A DNA stretch of 64,000 bases from assembly GCA_003117195.1 (NCBI GenBank), contig BDSI01000010.1:947875-1011874 (forward strand), read 5' to 3'. A model generated the notes under the pieces. It did no database searches. It was given only the letters and a program-made list of their open reading frames with translations, and was not told where the DNA came from. Each line of letters starts with the position of its first letter. The first letter of the stretch is position 1. The position numbers and the translations under genes were made by a program. Shown piece after piece: positions 23,177 to 37,300 of this stretch. The DNA comes from Eudorina sp. 2006-703-Eu-15 (Eukaryota > Chlorophyta > Chlorophyceae > Chlamydomonadales > Volvocaceae).

Positions 23177-26100
23177 TCACGCGTCGCGTGGGCCGCTGCC
23201 CGCCAGCCTGCCGGCCACATACCACTGCGTCGGCAGGAATACGAACTGCACCGTCGACACCACAATCACGCCCAGGCCGATGAACACGGTGGCGACGATG
23301 GTGCCCGCGAACGAGGTGATTCCCAGCATGCGGCCCAGCCAGGGCGCAATCAGCAGCGACACGACCAGGAAGGCGGCGGACATCGCCGTCTCAAAGAGCG
23401 GCACCGGCGGTATGTTGTGCATCTGCTGCTGCGAAGGTGGCCAAGGCGAGGGGGGCAGGCGGGGCGCAGGCGGATTGACGAGTCGCCAGCACGCGAGCAT
23501 GGGGTCCCTAGGGGAACGCGTTACATTTATATTACCGTGGCTCGCAACGGCCCACAGGGTCTATCGCTGATGGTGCGGCTCGTGAAGGTGTCGCGAACGC
23601 GATTGATCAGGAATGGATTTGCCAGACTGGTGTAGATGATAAAACATACCCTCCGCTCAATAGAGGAGTGCTTCTTTGGTCTCACGATGGGCAAGGGCAG
23701 CTGCCCCGGTCCGCTTCTGACCCGTCTAAGAGATATGTATAATTTGTGGGCATGCCGAGCCGTGCATCGCAGATGGTGAACACCGAAAACATGGCTAAAT
23801 AGGAGGACGGTCAAGCACCAATACTGAGAAGGATAGGACGTTGATAGCCGACGGTTCAGGCATCTGCCAGACCTGTCGGCTATGCACCTGACGAGGCGCC
23901 ATATCATAGGTTGCCCGTTCACGGCAGCTTCCGTGCCCGTTCACGGCAGCTTCCGTAATTCCGATTATCCCGAGCTGACCTTGGGCATCTGCAGCGTGCT
24001 GTGATGCCCGGCGCGGCGGCCCCAGCGGTAGCACGTGCGCAGGAAGGCACCGTACGTAAGGCCCAGGAGCATGAAGCCCCATTCGTAACTCAGGATCCAT
24101 CCGTACACTTGATCCACCTGTGGTGGAACAGAGGAGTGAGACGGAGTGATCTGGCGCAGAGGGTAGTGGTGCAGGTCACGGTGAGGTGAGCCGTTGACGC
24201 AGAACTGCGGCTCTCCATGTAGGGACGGGATCCAACGTCAGGGTTACGCCACACACTGAAGGATCCCGCGCGTGAACTGGGTCAGGCGTGGTGAAGGCGG
24301 ACAGTGAACGGTCAGCCAGGAATGTTCAAACATTGGTGGCTTGGAACGGCAATACTCCAGGCCTGTACCGGTTGCATTGTAAATCAGTAGTCCCGGCAGC
24401 GCAGGCTCTCAGGTGCCGATCGGCGCGGCCGGGGGCCGCTGTCCACATAGGGCCCCCGAAGGTGAAACTCTCACCGGACAGCCCCGCACGGCCCCACCCA
24501 CCCACCTCCGAAGGGACTATAAGGATCGTCGTGATGACCACCAGCACGACGCAGCCGTACCCCGCCGCCAGCGACACGATCATAAAGTACTTAGGGAACA
24601 CGTCCCCGCCGCCGCTGGCCGTCCCGGCGGCGCCTCCCGCCATGCGGAGCACCGCGTCCGCTCCCGCGGTGCCCAACGACGCGGAGCCCCAGCTCGCCGC
24701 GGTCCCGGCCGCCGCCACTGCCGCCCCGCCTCCCGGCCCGCACTGCCCTCGCCGGCAGCGGAGCAGCTGCGGCAGCTGGAGCGTCTGCAGGCTGGGCATC
24801 GCCAGGACCAGCGCGTGCGCCAGGGCGGGCGCCAGGACGGACCACTGCAGGTACACGGCCACGCCCAGCACCACCCAGGGCAGCAGCACCATCCAGCGCT
24901 CCGCAAAGAGCTGCTTCGCGGTGCGACCGGCACGGAGGCCGCGAGCGTCCGCCGGGAGGTTATCACGGTAGGCCTGAAGTTGACATAAAGACCAGGCGCG
25001 GTGCGCTTCAGGATTACGATTGGGGTAATGATGGAGCGAGGATTGACAGGGTTCGGGTTTGGCCTGAGGTCACTGAGGGCATGGTGCGAACGAGGGCCTG
25101 GCCGGCTGCCGTCGCGCACGACTGCTCAACAATGTTCAAGGACATCTGCCCCGGTGCGCCTCTTGCCTCCGCTGAAGCCCCCGAGCGCATGGGTCCGCGT
25201 CCAGACCACAACCGCGCGGGATCTCAAGGCAGCTCAGGTCAACGCCCGACAATGGTCCTCCATCGGCGGTTCCGCGAGGAGCCCATGCCGGCCCCCTTCC
25301 CACCTGCCACGTGGGGTTCTCCCGCACCAGCCAGCCGGACCACCACACCCAGGGCTTGAACGGCCCCAGCGTGTAATGGATGACGTAGATGGAGGAGCGG
25401 GGCAGCATCCAGCGGTTGCTGCCTACCACGTACAGCCCGATATCGGCGTTGAAGGTTGTCGGCAGCCGCATGTACTGCGTGTATGGTGGGAAGGGAGGGC
25501 GGAGATGCTCGGTAGCCAGTGGCCCCTTGAAGCAGATGTAGGACATCGGCCGGGCATGCAAACCTAGTGCGTGTGCCTTGTTGACGAATTAACCATAGCG
25601 TGCGTCTTGGAAATGACCAACGACCTCTTCTTCATGGTGCTACCGCGCGCACGCGCGCGTGTCTGTGCATCAATACTGCGGGCCTTTGCTTGGATGGGAG
25701 GCGACGCTGAAATGTCGCACAGCGGCACACATCAACACAAGCACTCACAAAACACACGTTAACCTTGCCAGGATCTTGGGCTCATTCAAGACCCTAACGG
25801 CACTGTTCTTTGGCTGTGCCTCTAGTACCGCACCTTGTACTGGTCAGGTTCGTACGGCGTCTCTGGATCGAAGAGGGGGGCGTGAGCGAAGCTCGGGAAG
25901 TACGAGTTCAGGAAACCCTGATCGCCGCTGGCGGGGCACAACAGCAGGCGAAGCGATGGCATCGGCGGAGAACAGCGCGCGTCGTCGGGATCATGTGTTC
26001 GCGCACATACAAGCCATGCGCAAGGACCCGGCATGTAAGGTCCGCATAGATTGCCCTGTCAGTGCGTTGGAGGCTGGCAGATCGCCTCTACTAGAGACCC

Positions 26101-27653
26101 CAGGGATTACCACGGTGGACAAGCAATTGGCAGGCCACACACACACACACACACACACATGGGGTTACCCCAAGGAGCATCCGCGCCAGGATGGTTTTGG
26201 AAACCATTGCTTCCAGGCGGGTTCCTTTCCTAAACACAAGCCCCCAGACCCACATCCCTGGAGCAAGACATCCGCAGTGTGGTTAACGAGCGGGTTTCTC
26301 GCAACTTGGCCCCGCATTTCGATATCTTCTCTCGCCATAACAAGCGTCCGCCAGCACTCACCCCGTATACGATGGCATGTTCGCTATTTTGTTCATCATG
26401 TCCTGGTACACCTCGACGGATGGCACCAGGCTCATGACTCCTGTATTGAAGCGCTCGCTGTGGCGCAACGCGGCGCAGAAGCCGGGGCACTTGAAAATGA
26501 CGTCCATGTTCTTGATGACCAGCACATCCGCGTCCAGGAACACGACTGGATGCCAAAGGCAGGTGCACAAGGAGGGAAGAGAGCGCGTGAAACGGCTATT
26601 ACGGACATGTGAATCCCACTGGCAGCTACGTCACCATCTCACCTAGGCCACCACAACTTGCACACCACGTGGGAAGCCTTGCCGACGCCCAACAATTAAT
26701 TCACGCACTTCCCTACGAGGCTTCTGGGAAAAGGGTATGATGGTTGTTCTCCAAGTGCGCCGGGCGTCATGTGCGGTTTGCCCCAAGTCCCTCTCTGTAC
26801 TGCAAACATGCTGTCCACGCAAGACCGCGTGCTTACTTTTCTTGTACTCGGTCATTTTAAAGATGTAGAGCTTCGTGTACACGTACGCGAAGCGTGGTGG
26901 AAAGCCGGTGGCTTGAGGGCCTTTGGCGGGGTTTTGCACTGGCGGCACATGTAGCACGCGCCAGCCATCCGCGGCAAGCGTCAACTCCGAGCTAGCACTT
27001 AAAGAGCCGGTGGTCAGGGCCACCATGTCCCTGAAAGGTGGTGAGGGCATTGCAGGGCGCAGAGGGAGTGGTGATTATTTTTGCGTCCAGCTTCACCGAA
27101 GGCAAAGCGAATGATAACGCCACCGCCGGGCAGACGCGTGACCGAGTTGTGACAGCCAAAAAGTGGCTGCCGACATAATCTGTAATCCAACCAATGCCCA
27201 TGTACTGATCTTCCAACTCATAATCTTCCATCATGAGTACAATGCATTAGAGACTGTTTCCAAAACGAACAGCAAAATGATGGCGGCGAAGTCACACAAT
27301 TCGGCGACTTCCATTTGGGTGCAACGCAGCCCTACAAGGTCAGCCAAATCGAAACATTCATCACTGCCACTATGTCATGCGGTACATAAAAAACCGTGGA
27401 AGCCCAACGCCCCGGAGCTTGAGTCCAGCTGTCTCCATACCAAACCGCGCATTTCAAGCACCTACCGAGTTGTTCCGGATTCTCGCAACGACTGACCCAG
27501 CACCCGGGCCGCCAGGACAAACTCTTCGCCATAAACAAGGGTGGCATACGCTTCTGTTGATCGTGCAGGAGTGACCTTGACAGTTGTCAACGCCGCCTTC
27601 GTCCCCGCTAATGATGTTAATAGACTGAGTAGCACGACCTGTAATTGATTCAT
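23177..27653 (-). CDS. GT8 glycosyltransferase with C-terminal membrane domain, IPUT1/PGSIP6-like
   Basis: Eight exons in consistent phase: 27653-27466, 27030-26837, 26545-26362, 25927-25834, 25474-25304, 24973-24506, 24117-23980 and 23422-23177, giving 560 residues. Residues 1-24 look like a signal peptide or anchor (LQVVLLSLLTSLAGTKA). GT8 landmarks: AYATLVYGEEFVLAARVLG near residue 40, YTKLYIFKMTEYKK, the metal-binding LDADVLVIKN (D132, D134), FNTGVM, GGDQGFLNSYF (about 189) and HYTLGPFKPW (His about 253), all expected of glycogenin-like enzymes. Residues about 300-560 hold several hydrophobic helices (VLLPWVVLGVAVYLQW; FMIVSLAAGYGCVVLVVITT; FAGTIVATVFIGLGVIVVS). That tail is typical of plant IPUT1, which adds glucuronic acid to inositol phosphorylceramide in the Golgi. 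GUX-type enzymes usually lack it. Substrate is inferred. Ala/Gly-rich residues in exon 6 are extra. The largest gap (23423-23979) could hide a small exon. Confidence 0.88.
26138..26158. repeat. (CA)n microsatellite
   Basis: About ten CA units in the intron between GT8 exons 3 and 4. Confidence 0.9.
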
Positions 27654-27661
27654 CTTCTTAC

Positions 27662-27677
27662 ACACTGTATACAGTGT
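27662..27677. promoter_or_regulatory. 16-bp perfect palindrome upstream of GT8 start
   Basis: ACACTGTATACAGTGT reads the same on both strands and ends 9 bp above the GT8 ATG on the minus strand. It could be a dimeric-protein binding site or a 5'UTR hairpin. No known motif is assigned. Confidence 0.35.
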
Positions 27678-28667
27678 TCGATTACTTAGCTCAAATTTGT
27701 CCCTTCCGGACCTTTATACTTTTGAAATTACACCTGGTCATGCATGTGACGCTTGGAGCATGTTGAAATAGTAAATATTATAAAAATATGCCGGGCTTCC
27801 ACTGAACTTTTGCCATCGGCAGTCCGTCGTACTGGTCGCGTTAAAGTTCGAATCCTCGGTGCCGTACATGGTTGTAGAGTACTCGGGGAAAATAATCTAA
27901 CATGCAAGTCCAAAGGCATTTGCCATCATCGTCTCTGCCGGTTGGCTGGATGGCCTCGGACGGATGCCTGCATACCCTTGGCTAGATATGTGTACTTGCC
28001 GCAGGAACCGTTTCCCCTGACCCCGCCTACTCATATTTGCGCCGGAATTGATTCCCCATTGGTTGGCACGCGTTGTCCCTCCAGTCTTGGGTGATGATGA
28101 TACATAGACTCGATGCGTGCGTGCGTGGGCAGCAGCTGACTAGCACTGCTGCCTAACGAACCACGCATCCATCCTGCAGCGACGGAGAGCACCTCCCTGA
28201 AGATGGGTTTTCATTTGTATGTTTCGACACCTTAGCGCGCGTGCCAGCACAAGGCACTGCGCCACACTCAATCCACAATCATGCTCCCTGGGATGAGGCT
28301 CTATCTGGGAACCAACTCGCTCTTTCGCCAATGACCGGTAGGTCGCTCGGTTATGGAGGTAGCTCATCAGCGAGGGGTGATGAGTTCACCTTATTAGTTC
28401 GGCTTGATGTCTTTATTCACCGCCAGTAGCTCGGCACGCCCACCCGAAACGCGTAACCATCGCACCATATACAGGTGCGTGTTCAGATGCCGTGGTTGCT
28501 CCGACTGTGTACGCGTATGCATCCTGCGCACTTTGGTTGCGTGCGCAGCAAGTAAGGCAGGGCTGGACCGTAAGGCAGCCCGTTTCGTGTCACGGTGTGT
28601 GCGTCCGAAGCCATCCGAAGTCATACATCAGCGGCGGGTACCCGGGAAATAAAGCAAGCTTTTATTA

Positions 28668-28870
28668 AGGATGTTACAGCGGACCCCGCCCGCGGGTCAT
28701 CGGTGACAGCCCACGGCGCCAGCCGAGGCTTCCTCACCATACACTGCCATAACGAACTAGCGCCACCATAGCGCTCCGGCCAGGCTCCACAAGTGCACCG
28801 AAAAACACTCCCCGGGCCCACACTACCGGGGAACCACCCCGTTCCTGAGAACCAACCATGGCAAGCTTGT
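28668..28870. mobile_element. Family R element, partial
   Basis: Begins AAGGATGTTACAGCGGACCC and matches the first 150-200 bp of the fuller copy at 61975-62410 (GGGTCATCGGTGACAG, CACCGAAA, GAACCACCCCGTTCCTG). The opposite end is not seen. Confidence 0.7.
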
Positions 28871-31374
28871 TGTGCAGCAGGCTTCAATCCAATTCAGCCG
28901 CGCACGCACCGTGCTTGGGAGGTGACCTATGTACCCGTTGCAAGCGAGCAAAACGGCGGCGGTGTCGGTACAAGCCACTCTCGGGTTGCACGATGAACCA
29001 TCCCCGCTGCGTTGCTATCTTGGCTTGAACCGATGCCTGATATGATAGATGACACCACTGAGTTGCATTTGCTGGACATTCTCTCGACCCTGGCACGCAA
29101 CCGGGCAGCCGCGCATTATACTAGCGCACACGCAGCCAGCTGGTCGCTCATTCTCACGCACGTGCGTGCGTGCCTCCATCCACTCGCTCGGCTGCCGTGC
29201 TGGATGGCTGCTGTCAACCCGCCGGGTCAGTGCCGTACCGCAGTACGAACGGAAAGCAATAATGGTCGCCAAGACCGCTCTTTAAGAATTCAGTGTGATG
29301 AACGGCTTTGGGCTGAAGCAAGATCAGCAAATGACTCATTATATACATGCATGCGCCGGCGGACCTGCGCGCGCAAGAGCAAGCTCGAAGGCCCGGTGAT
29401 GGATGGCCTTCCAACCTACCAGCAGGCAGGGACGGACGACTCTCAATAAGTAGATAGGTCCATCCGAATCCGCTAGATAGGTAGGTCCGCCGACAGCAGG
29501 TAGGTAGGTAGGTAGGGGCGCGCGCCGCGCTGCGGTGATTACGTACGTACCCAAGCTAGCCAATCTTGCGCGACGGATGCATGGCCGCTGGGGTCCATCG
29601 ATCCCAAATCGATCAGTGCCAACGAAGCTGTGACTGCTTAACGCGCGCGACTTGTGTCGTACAGCAGGGTGCGCGCCCGCCAATGTGCGTCGACGCAGTT
29701 GCTGGTTCGTGGTTGATGACAAAGTAGCTAGACGAAATGGTTCCCCTTGTTCTCGTCTATCTCGAAGAGCCCTTAGCTGGTCGAGAGTTGCGTCGTAGGT
29801 CGAGAGTTGCGTTAGTTGCGTCGTCGAAGCAGGCATCGGCGTGCGTGGCAAAATCAAGCATCGACGGGTTCGGAGCTTTTTTCGCGCGGGCAAGCCAACA
29901 AGGTCGGTGGTTCCCTGGTATGAGGGCGGGGTGTGTATGTTTCGGTGCACTTGTGGAGCCTGTCCGGTGCGCCACGGTCGATCGATGCAACTTGTGAACT
30001 GTTTTGCACATTCGAAGCAAGCAGGGCCGTTTATTTCGTTCGGCCGCCGCATGCAAATGCACGTCAAGTCACCCGGTCGGGTCCACCGGGTCCACCTTGC
30101 TGCACCTTGTAATAATGGTTACAAATGTCAAGTGACTGCTAATACCACTACACGTCCGCAGTAGCTAGTGCGTACATACAACCAACAAAGCCAACAGCGA
30201 AGCCAGACCGACCATACATCGAGCGAGCGCCAGCAGCAAGTCATCATTAATAATGAACTAAATGAACACTGTACTTCATATATAACCTCCCGCCGGTTGG
30301 TTGCTTGCTTGATTGGCGATCGCCGAACACACAGTCAGCAGCTCAAAAAAGATTCAAAGGAACGAAACAACAGTCAACTGTACTGCGTCGTCCAAAAGCA
30401 AAATAGATAGGGCGACTTGTGTGACGGAGAACAATTTACCCTGATACACGCGCTGAGAAACAAGCACTACAAGCAAACACACATAAACCTATTAGGTACA
30501 TATTTCAGTAGAAATTTATGATAACAAGCGACGGCGGATGGATCGAAAATACTCAGTCCAGCACGCAGCCATCACGTGCGTGCTGTGTATTCGATGACAG
30601 GTGATGACGTACGGACGACATTGTTTTATCAGCGAGGTATCAATATCATTGGTTGACATGCTGAACTAACAACCCATACATGCATATTCTGCCTGATTGC
30701 TTCGTTGGATGCAGCAAGCAAGTAACGCACGCATGACCAATCAATGTCCGACGGAACGAGTGGTTGTCGCTCGGTTATTAGTCAGTTGTCTCCACCACCG
30801 GAATAAGTGCGATAGGAAGTCCGATCTATCCGATCGATCCATCCCACGCACAAGCCAGCCATTTAAGCATGAGAGGTGATTGTGAATCGTCACATATCTG
30901 CCGGGCCGACGCTGGCCGGGGGCGCTGACCCGCCCCATACGATACGGGAGACCGCCGAAGCACTACTCGCTCCCGGACACGGGGGAAAGGGGCGTAAGGG
31001 GCCTCTGTCCCCTCGCTCTCAACCAAGGGCGCTCGCCCGATCCCCGAGGATCGTCGACAGCTGTGTCCCCTCAAGGGAATGGGCAGATGCCCATCCCGGG
31101 TGGTCTGCGCCTTGCAGCCCGCTGCTCAACCTCCTCAAGTCCTTGCAGCACCCAGGGCGCGTTCGTCAGGAATTCGGAGCCGCGCCCCTGCCCGGTCGGT
31201 GCGGTCAACACCGCGAACAACACCGCGGTCAACAACCGCGCCCCTGCCCGGTGTATGTGTGTGTATACGTCGGTACGTAATTGTGCATCAAAGCGTGTAC
31301 ATGTGTGTGTATACGTCGGTATTATAGGTACGCGACAGGTCGCTAGGTGCGTGTAGCTACGTAGGCGGCTTCCG

Positions 31375-34300
31375 TCAGGCATCTGCCAGGCAGCACGCCA
31401 GGCGCAGACCTGCATGTATGTATGCATGTATGTACGGACAGCAGATAGATGGATCGATCCCGCCAGCGCACATACACGCACGTACGCAATCAAACTCGCA
31501 CACAGACAAACGAGTGAGAGTAGCAGTAATCAAGCAGGTAAGTTGGGTGATTTCAGTTTCTGTATGCGTGGTGGGATACACAATCAACACTGCATATACA
31601 TACGTACGGCTTGCGCGTACGTGAATACATAATACATAATACATAATACATAATAATGATAATTGCGCTAGGTAGGTAGGACGGTAAGAATAGTAAGAAT
31701 GAAGGTGCCTGCGGCAGACGGTTAGCTAGCCGTCGAAAAGGTCTATGGAAAAAATGCACACAACAACAGTAGTACGGCCACTACGTGGTAAGTAGGCCTG
31801 GCGGGATGATTATTAGGCCTGCAACCGAGTAAACCGAGCAAGGCCGTACATAGCGTACATATGCGCGCGCGCTGAGCGAGGGGGCCCAGCCTGTTTCGTA
31901 TCATTCTGCACACGCCACACGCAGATAGGTAGATAGATATGTGCATTCGTACTAGGATGATATATAGGATCCTAGCTACCGGCGCTGCGTCGGTGTGTTA
32001 TCTTACCGTTGAAGGCCGTGTCATCGCCGCGGGAACCCTGCCAGCCAAGGCGTACATAAGTGTGCGAGCAGATAAGTGAAGCACGGTGCGTGCATGCGTA
32101 TGTGTGTAATATATTGTTAATTATTAGCAAGCAAGGATAACTAATAACAACGTAAAAAAATACATTGCAAGCGAGCAATGAGGGAACTAACGGACGCCAA
32201 TCGATGCACGCACCCAACGAAAAGTGGAGGTTCATCCCATCCAAGCATGGTTTTTTTTAGTTTGTAAGAGATCGCCGATGGGTGCAGCGCAGGTGTGCAT
32301 GCACCAGCCGGTGCCCCGTGCGTTGCGTGTGTTGCGGGGGACTCCATGAAAAACACGCACGTCTCTCATTTTAGGGGCCGTGTTTAACTCCGTCGTGTAT
32401 TGACGGTATTGGAACCCCTCGTGTATACAAAAGGCGTCCTGCGTGTACACAAGTGTGCAAAGCTGTCCTGCTGGTGTATGACAGCAGGGCCGTCTGTATC
32501 TGCACCGCCTAAATCGGCCCGGGTTTATCGGTGTACACTCGTCTCGTATCTAAAGCGTGTACAAGCACCGACCGTGTATTATGCGGCTTGTCCGTGTATA
32601 CACGGCGGCCTTCAAGATTACAGACGCATATCGCAGAGGATTGCATCAGTAATAATTGCAGCCACTCATCACACGCACGCATGACAACTATCCAGCGACA
32701 CATTAACACAGACAATCAATCAAGTGAACGTAATAAAAAGGTATCTGTATGTCCATGGTATGACGCCGTTTTCCTGCCCTGAACATACGTCCGTCAGGTC
32801 GCGCAAAGTAATTGGTTATAGTACTTGTCATTATTACATTATTATTAAATAATTATAATAGTTTGATACATACTTATTGTATCACAATTATAATGATAAT
32901 GATATTAACAATTTAATATTATATCATATAATATTGAATGATTATTATCATTACTATTATCATAGCATTATTATATGTACTTCAGTCCGTCCAACGCGGG
33001 CATCCTACTCGCCCCTGGACACGTACATACCTGGTCGCTCTCGAAGCGCGCCTGCGCGCCGCAAACGTACCAATCCTTGGGGCAGTACACCCAGTCCGTC
33101 CAGCTGCAACCGGGCGAGCGAGGAAGCACACGCGTTGCACGCAGAAATGTATAATCGATATAGTATTTAGTACAAGTGATAAGTTGTGATGGTAGGTACT
33201 CTGCTGTGTACGGACACGTACGTGTGCGTTTGTATGTGTATGTGTGCATGCGTGTGTATTGAATATGCATGCCTATATGTATGTATGTATGTATGTGTTG
33301 CTCAAGTAAGAGAAGCAGTTGGCGGCCTTTTGAGGTTACACACAAAAGACCTTTCCAGGTAACATACAGCTCACCCAGCGAGATCACATACCGCAGGCAA
33401 CGGGCGACCACACCAACGACGGTGAACACACTTCGTTTCATTAGGCAAATAAAAGGCGCCGGCATTGCCCATACACACACAAGGATAGATAGATTTGTGT
33501 GCTCTATCTTGCTTTCCGCAGGTGTATGTACACGCCGCTCTTTGCAAGCATACTCACTCGCCCCAGAAACCGGGCTGCTGGGTGATCGGTGTGTTGTCGG
33601 AGCACATGAACTCAATCGAGTTGGCGGCTGAGTCTACGAATGGGGACAATCGAGCGGAGAACGAACGAAACAAGCAAGCAACACGCAGGTGCGCAAATTA
33701 TAGATCGATATTCAATTTTACGATATACATAATGTATGCGTATCAGATTACGCTGTATACAACAGCAGACATTTTCACAAATCAGGCAAATACACTACTA
33801 CTGCCGACCGTCCAGCGGACGGATGGCACTTGGCCAGACACGCACACACGAATGGGAACGCACATACAATCGAACAGGGAACGAATAAAGCCTGTCCGGT
33901 GCGCCATGGCGGCGCAGTTTCGTTTATGCAGTGTATGTAGCTAGCGTATGGCGATGACCCGCAGGGTCCGCTGTGACACCCTAAATAATAATAAGCAAGC
34001 CACGCACACGCGCGTGCGCAGACGTATATATCAATCATGAATGAATGAATGAGCGTTACAGCGGACCCCAACGGGATCACCGGTGTATCATGCAACACTG
34101 CCGACCACTGGACGGATGTCACTTCACAACGCACGCTACGCACGCACGTCGCCCATTAACATTTAGTTATATATTTTACAGGTGATGATCCGCCCGAACA
34201 TACAGCAATCAAGTTGTAAACAAAAAAGGCGGAGGTATTGTTGCATGCGTGGATGATGACTTAGATGAATGATGATTATTATGATAATCACTGGCTGCAA

Positions 34301-37300
34301 CGAATGAGCTTTGCAACGAATGATGAGCTTTGCAACGAATGAGCGTTCATTCGTATGCACGCATATGCATACATACATACCGTCGCCGCTGCCCTGATCT
34401 GCCTCCAGCCTCAGCCGAGCACCGATGATGTAGCTCAGGTTACTACTGTTGCAGTAGGCCCAGCTAGGCGACCAGTTGCCCCACAGCCCATCGGTGATGC
34501 TGACGACGGAATCGTCCAACGAGCATGTCATCCTGCGCAGTCGTGCCGCCCGAATACCGCTCGCTGTATGTAAGCTAGCGCCATGCATGAATGTTATGCA
34601 AATAAACTGATCTATATATATATATATATATATATTCCTGCCTGTAACATTGCTGGGCGGTGAAAAAGCACTCAGCTGCTGTGCACCACGCACCATTCCC
34701 AGGTTCATATAGTTCATATCCTGACGGCCACACCACCAGGTTACGGCGGGTTCCCCGACCTCTACCTGGTTGTGTTCGGGTTCTCCGACCCGGGGCGCAA
34801 GTTGGGGACCTGGCCTGCCCTCAGACTGGGTAGGAGGCTGGGATCCCGTTGATCCCGTTGATATCCCGGGATCCCGTTGATATTGTTGCTTGGCCAAGGT
34901 AGTTCTTTGGATGCGGGTTATCCACTAGCGCAGTGCCACGAGCCAGGCGTGGGTTTTCCAAGACCTTGAGAGGGTGCAGCGCTGGGTGCCTCAGGGGTGG
35001 TGGTAGCTGGGTAATGGGGTGCCTGTGTGGGCGACCTCCCTTGTGCTTGGCTTTATCCACTTCTGGGGTTTCTGCCCTTGGTTGTGCCTATCCCTTTGGT
35101 AGTGTTGCCCCGCTGTGTGCCTCTGCTTGCCTCGGTGTCTGGCTGGGTGGGGTTATGACCCGGCGTGTTTTTGGGTGCGGCGTTGAGGTGTGGAGGTGTC
35201 CTGCCGCCTTGGCGGTGGGGCCTGCTGGGGCTTGCCCTGGTATACAACGGTGATCCCTCTGGGGTCCGCTGTAACATTCATTCATTCATTCATTCATTCA
35301 TTCATTCATTCATTCATTCATTCATTCATTCATTCATTCATTCATTCATTCATTCATTCATTCATTCATTCATTCATTCATTTCATTCATTCATTCATTC
35401 ATTCATTCATTCATTCATTCATTCATTCATTCATTCATTCATTCATTCATTCATTCATTCATTCATTCATTCATTCATTCATTCATTCATTCATTCATTC
35501 ATTCATTCATTCATTCATTCATTCATTCATTCATTCATTCATTCATTCATTCATTCATTCATTCATTCATTCATTCATTCATTCATTCATTCATTCATTC
35601 ATTCATTCATTCATTCATTCATTCATTCATTCATTCATTCATTCATTCATTCATTCATTCATTTCATTCATTCATTCATTCATTCATTCATTCATTCATT
35701 CATTCATTCATTCATTCATTCATTCATTCATTCATTCATTCATTCATTCATTCATTCATTCATTCATTCATTCATTCATTCATTCATTCATTCATTCATT
35801 CATTCATTCATTCATTCATTCATTCATTCATTCATTCATTCATGTTACACCTCCCGCCTTGCATACAGATCAAGGACCTTGTGTGCTTGCGTGTTTGATC
35901 CCAACAAGCTGCTAATCGTAGTGCACGAGCGACGGGGCCTTGTTTATATTGATGCCGCCACGCACGCACGAACGTACCTCAGTCCGTTGAGTGCGGTGTC
36001 GTCGCACCTCCCGCCGCAGGAGTCCTCAATGCGCAGTTGGAACCCGGTCATTGGGCCACCAAAAACGCTGCCATCTGGATCATAGGCGCTGCAGTACTTG
36101 GTGTCCTGCATTCGAGTATGCAAGCACGCAAGCAAACCTTGCTTCATTCACCGAGCGAGTACGTAGATAGATAGATAGCTAGGGCACATACACCGAGCGA
36201 CCGGCTAGACCGGTGGGCTCCGTCGTTACACTTTGCTCGATCCAGCTGGATACGGCATGCATTACATGATAACATCTAGTGGACAGCCATCGCATGAAGC
36301 ATTGTTTTTGGCCACACATGCACGCAAGCGGGGCCAACGAACATCATCAACCGGCATGTCCACCACATATATAATCCATACATGTCCTCCAAATAATGCA
36401 GCAATTCTCTCTGGCGACCCACCAGCCAGTCTCCGAACAAGCCCTCAGAGACCGTGACGAGCGTGACTTTGGGCGGCGGCGGGGTCGGGGGCGGCGGCGG
36501 CGCTTGCGGCGGTTGCGGCTGCAGCTTGGGGCCCTGCCCATCCAAGCAGCACGCCAGGCGCAGACCTGTATGTGCACATCCGCCCGGCACGCACTCGTGG
36601 CAGCAAAGTAAGTAAGCTGCACGCTCGTAGGAATTATACTTTACCGAAAAAAGCTAAAGGTTGCGCGGGTGAGCAAGCAAATGTATATTTGTGTTAACAT
36701 GCATTGGACGGAGTTAATAGAGTTACCCACACCAGATATTCATGGCTCACCATTGAAGGCAGTATCGTCGCCGGAGCCCTGCGTCCGAGATAATATAGCA
36801 GTGCCGCGAAGGCGGCGGCAAAAAAACGACATACAAAGGAAAGCGGTCATTGGGCGGAAGTCGGACCTGAAATGACCCACGCAGCATCACAAATTACTAT
36901 TGCCCACGTGTTCTTAGCACTGAACGCAATTTTTCATCACGTATTAATCTGTGGCTGGCAATAATGCTGTACGTGAAGCCGTGCCAGCAAAGCTAGCGCA
37001 CCTAGCTGTTTGCTTGTTTGTAAGGATAGCGGGCGGGCGCACGCACGCATGCGCGCAAATGATGGTTTCCAATAATCCTATTCATCCTATCCCTCGACAA
37101 ATAAAATCCAGCGTATATCACTTAAATACCTGATCGTTCTCAAAGCGGGCCTGGGCGCCGCACATGTAGCTGCCGGTGGGGCAATACACCCAGTCCGTCC
37201 AGCTGAACCCCATGCAAACAAATAACGAGGATCAAAACAAGCAAGGGTGTTGATATAGCTAGTTAGGGCGATGCCTGTATCAACAAAAACCTAAAATACC

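Larger units (their letters stand above)
27654..31374. other. Repeat-rich intergenic region
   Basis: It separates the GT8 start from the 3' end of the phospholipase gene, both on the minus strand. Contents seen: a 16-bp palindrome just above the GT8 ATG, two partial copies of dispersed family R (about 28668-28870 and 29885-30000), a copy of family S (30071-30125; CGGTCGGG.. to CCACCTTG.. motif, also at 41300-41345 and 44695-44735), and a short GTAG run at 29500-29516. No coding frame is supported. Confidence 0.5.

Noticed and set aside
24591..24988. Plus-strand and alternate-frame proteins over GT8 exon 6
   Set aside because: GC-rich shadow frames of the Ala/Gly-rich coding exon.
27800..27875. 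tRNA-like T-loop (GTTCGAATCCTCGG)
   Set aside because: Neighbouring bases do not pair into a T stem and no acceptor stem forms.
35165..36085. FIHSFIHS-repeat proteins of 241-306 residues
   Set aside because: Translation of the ATTC array inside an intron of the phospholipase gene.
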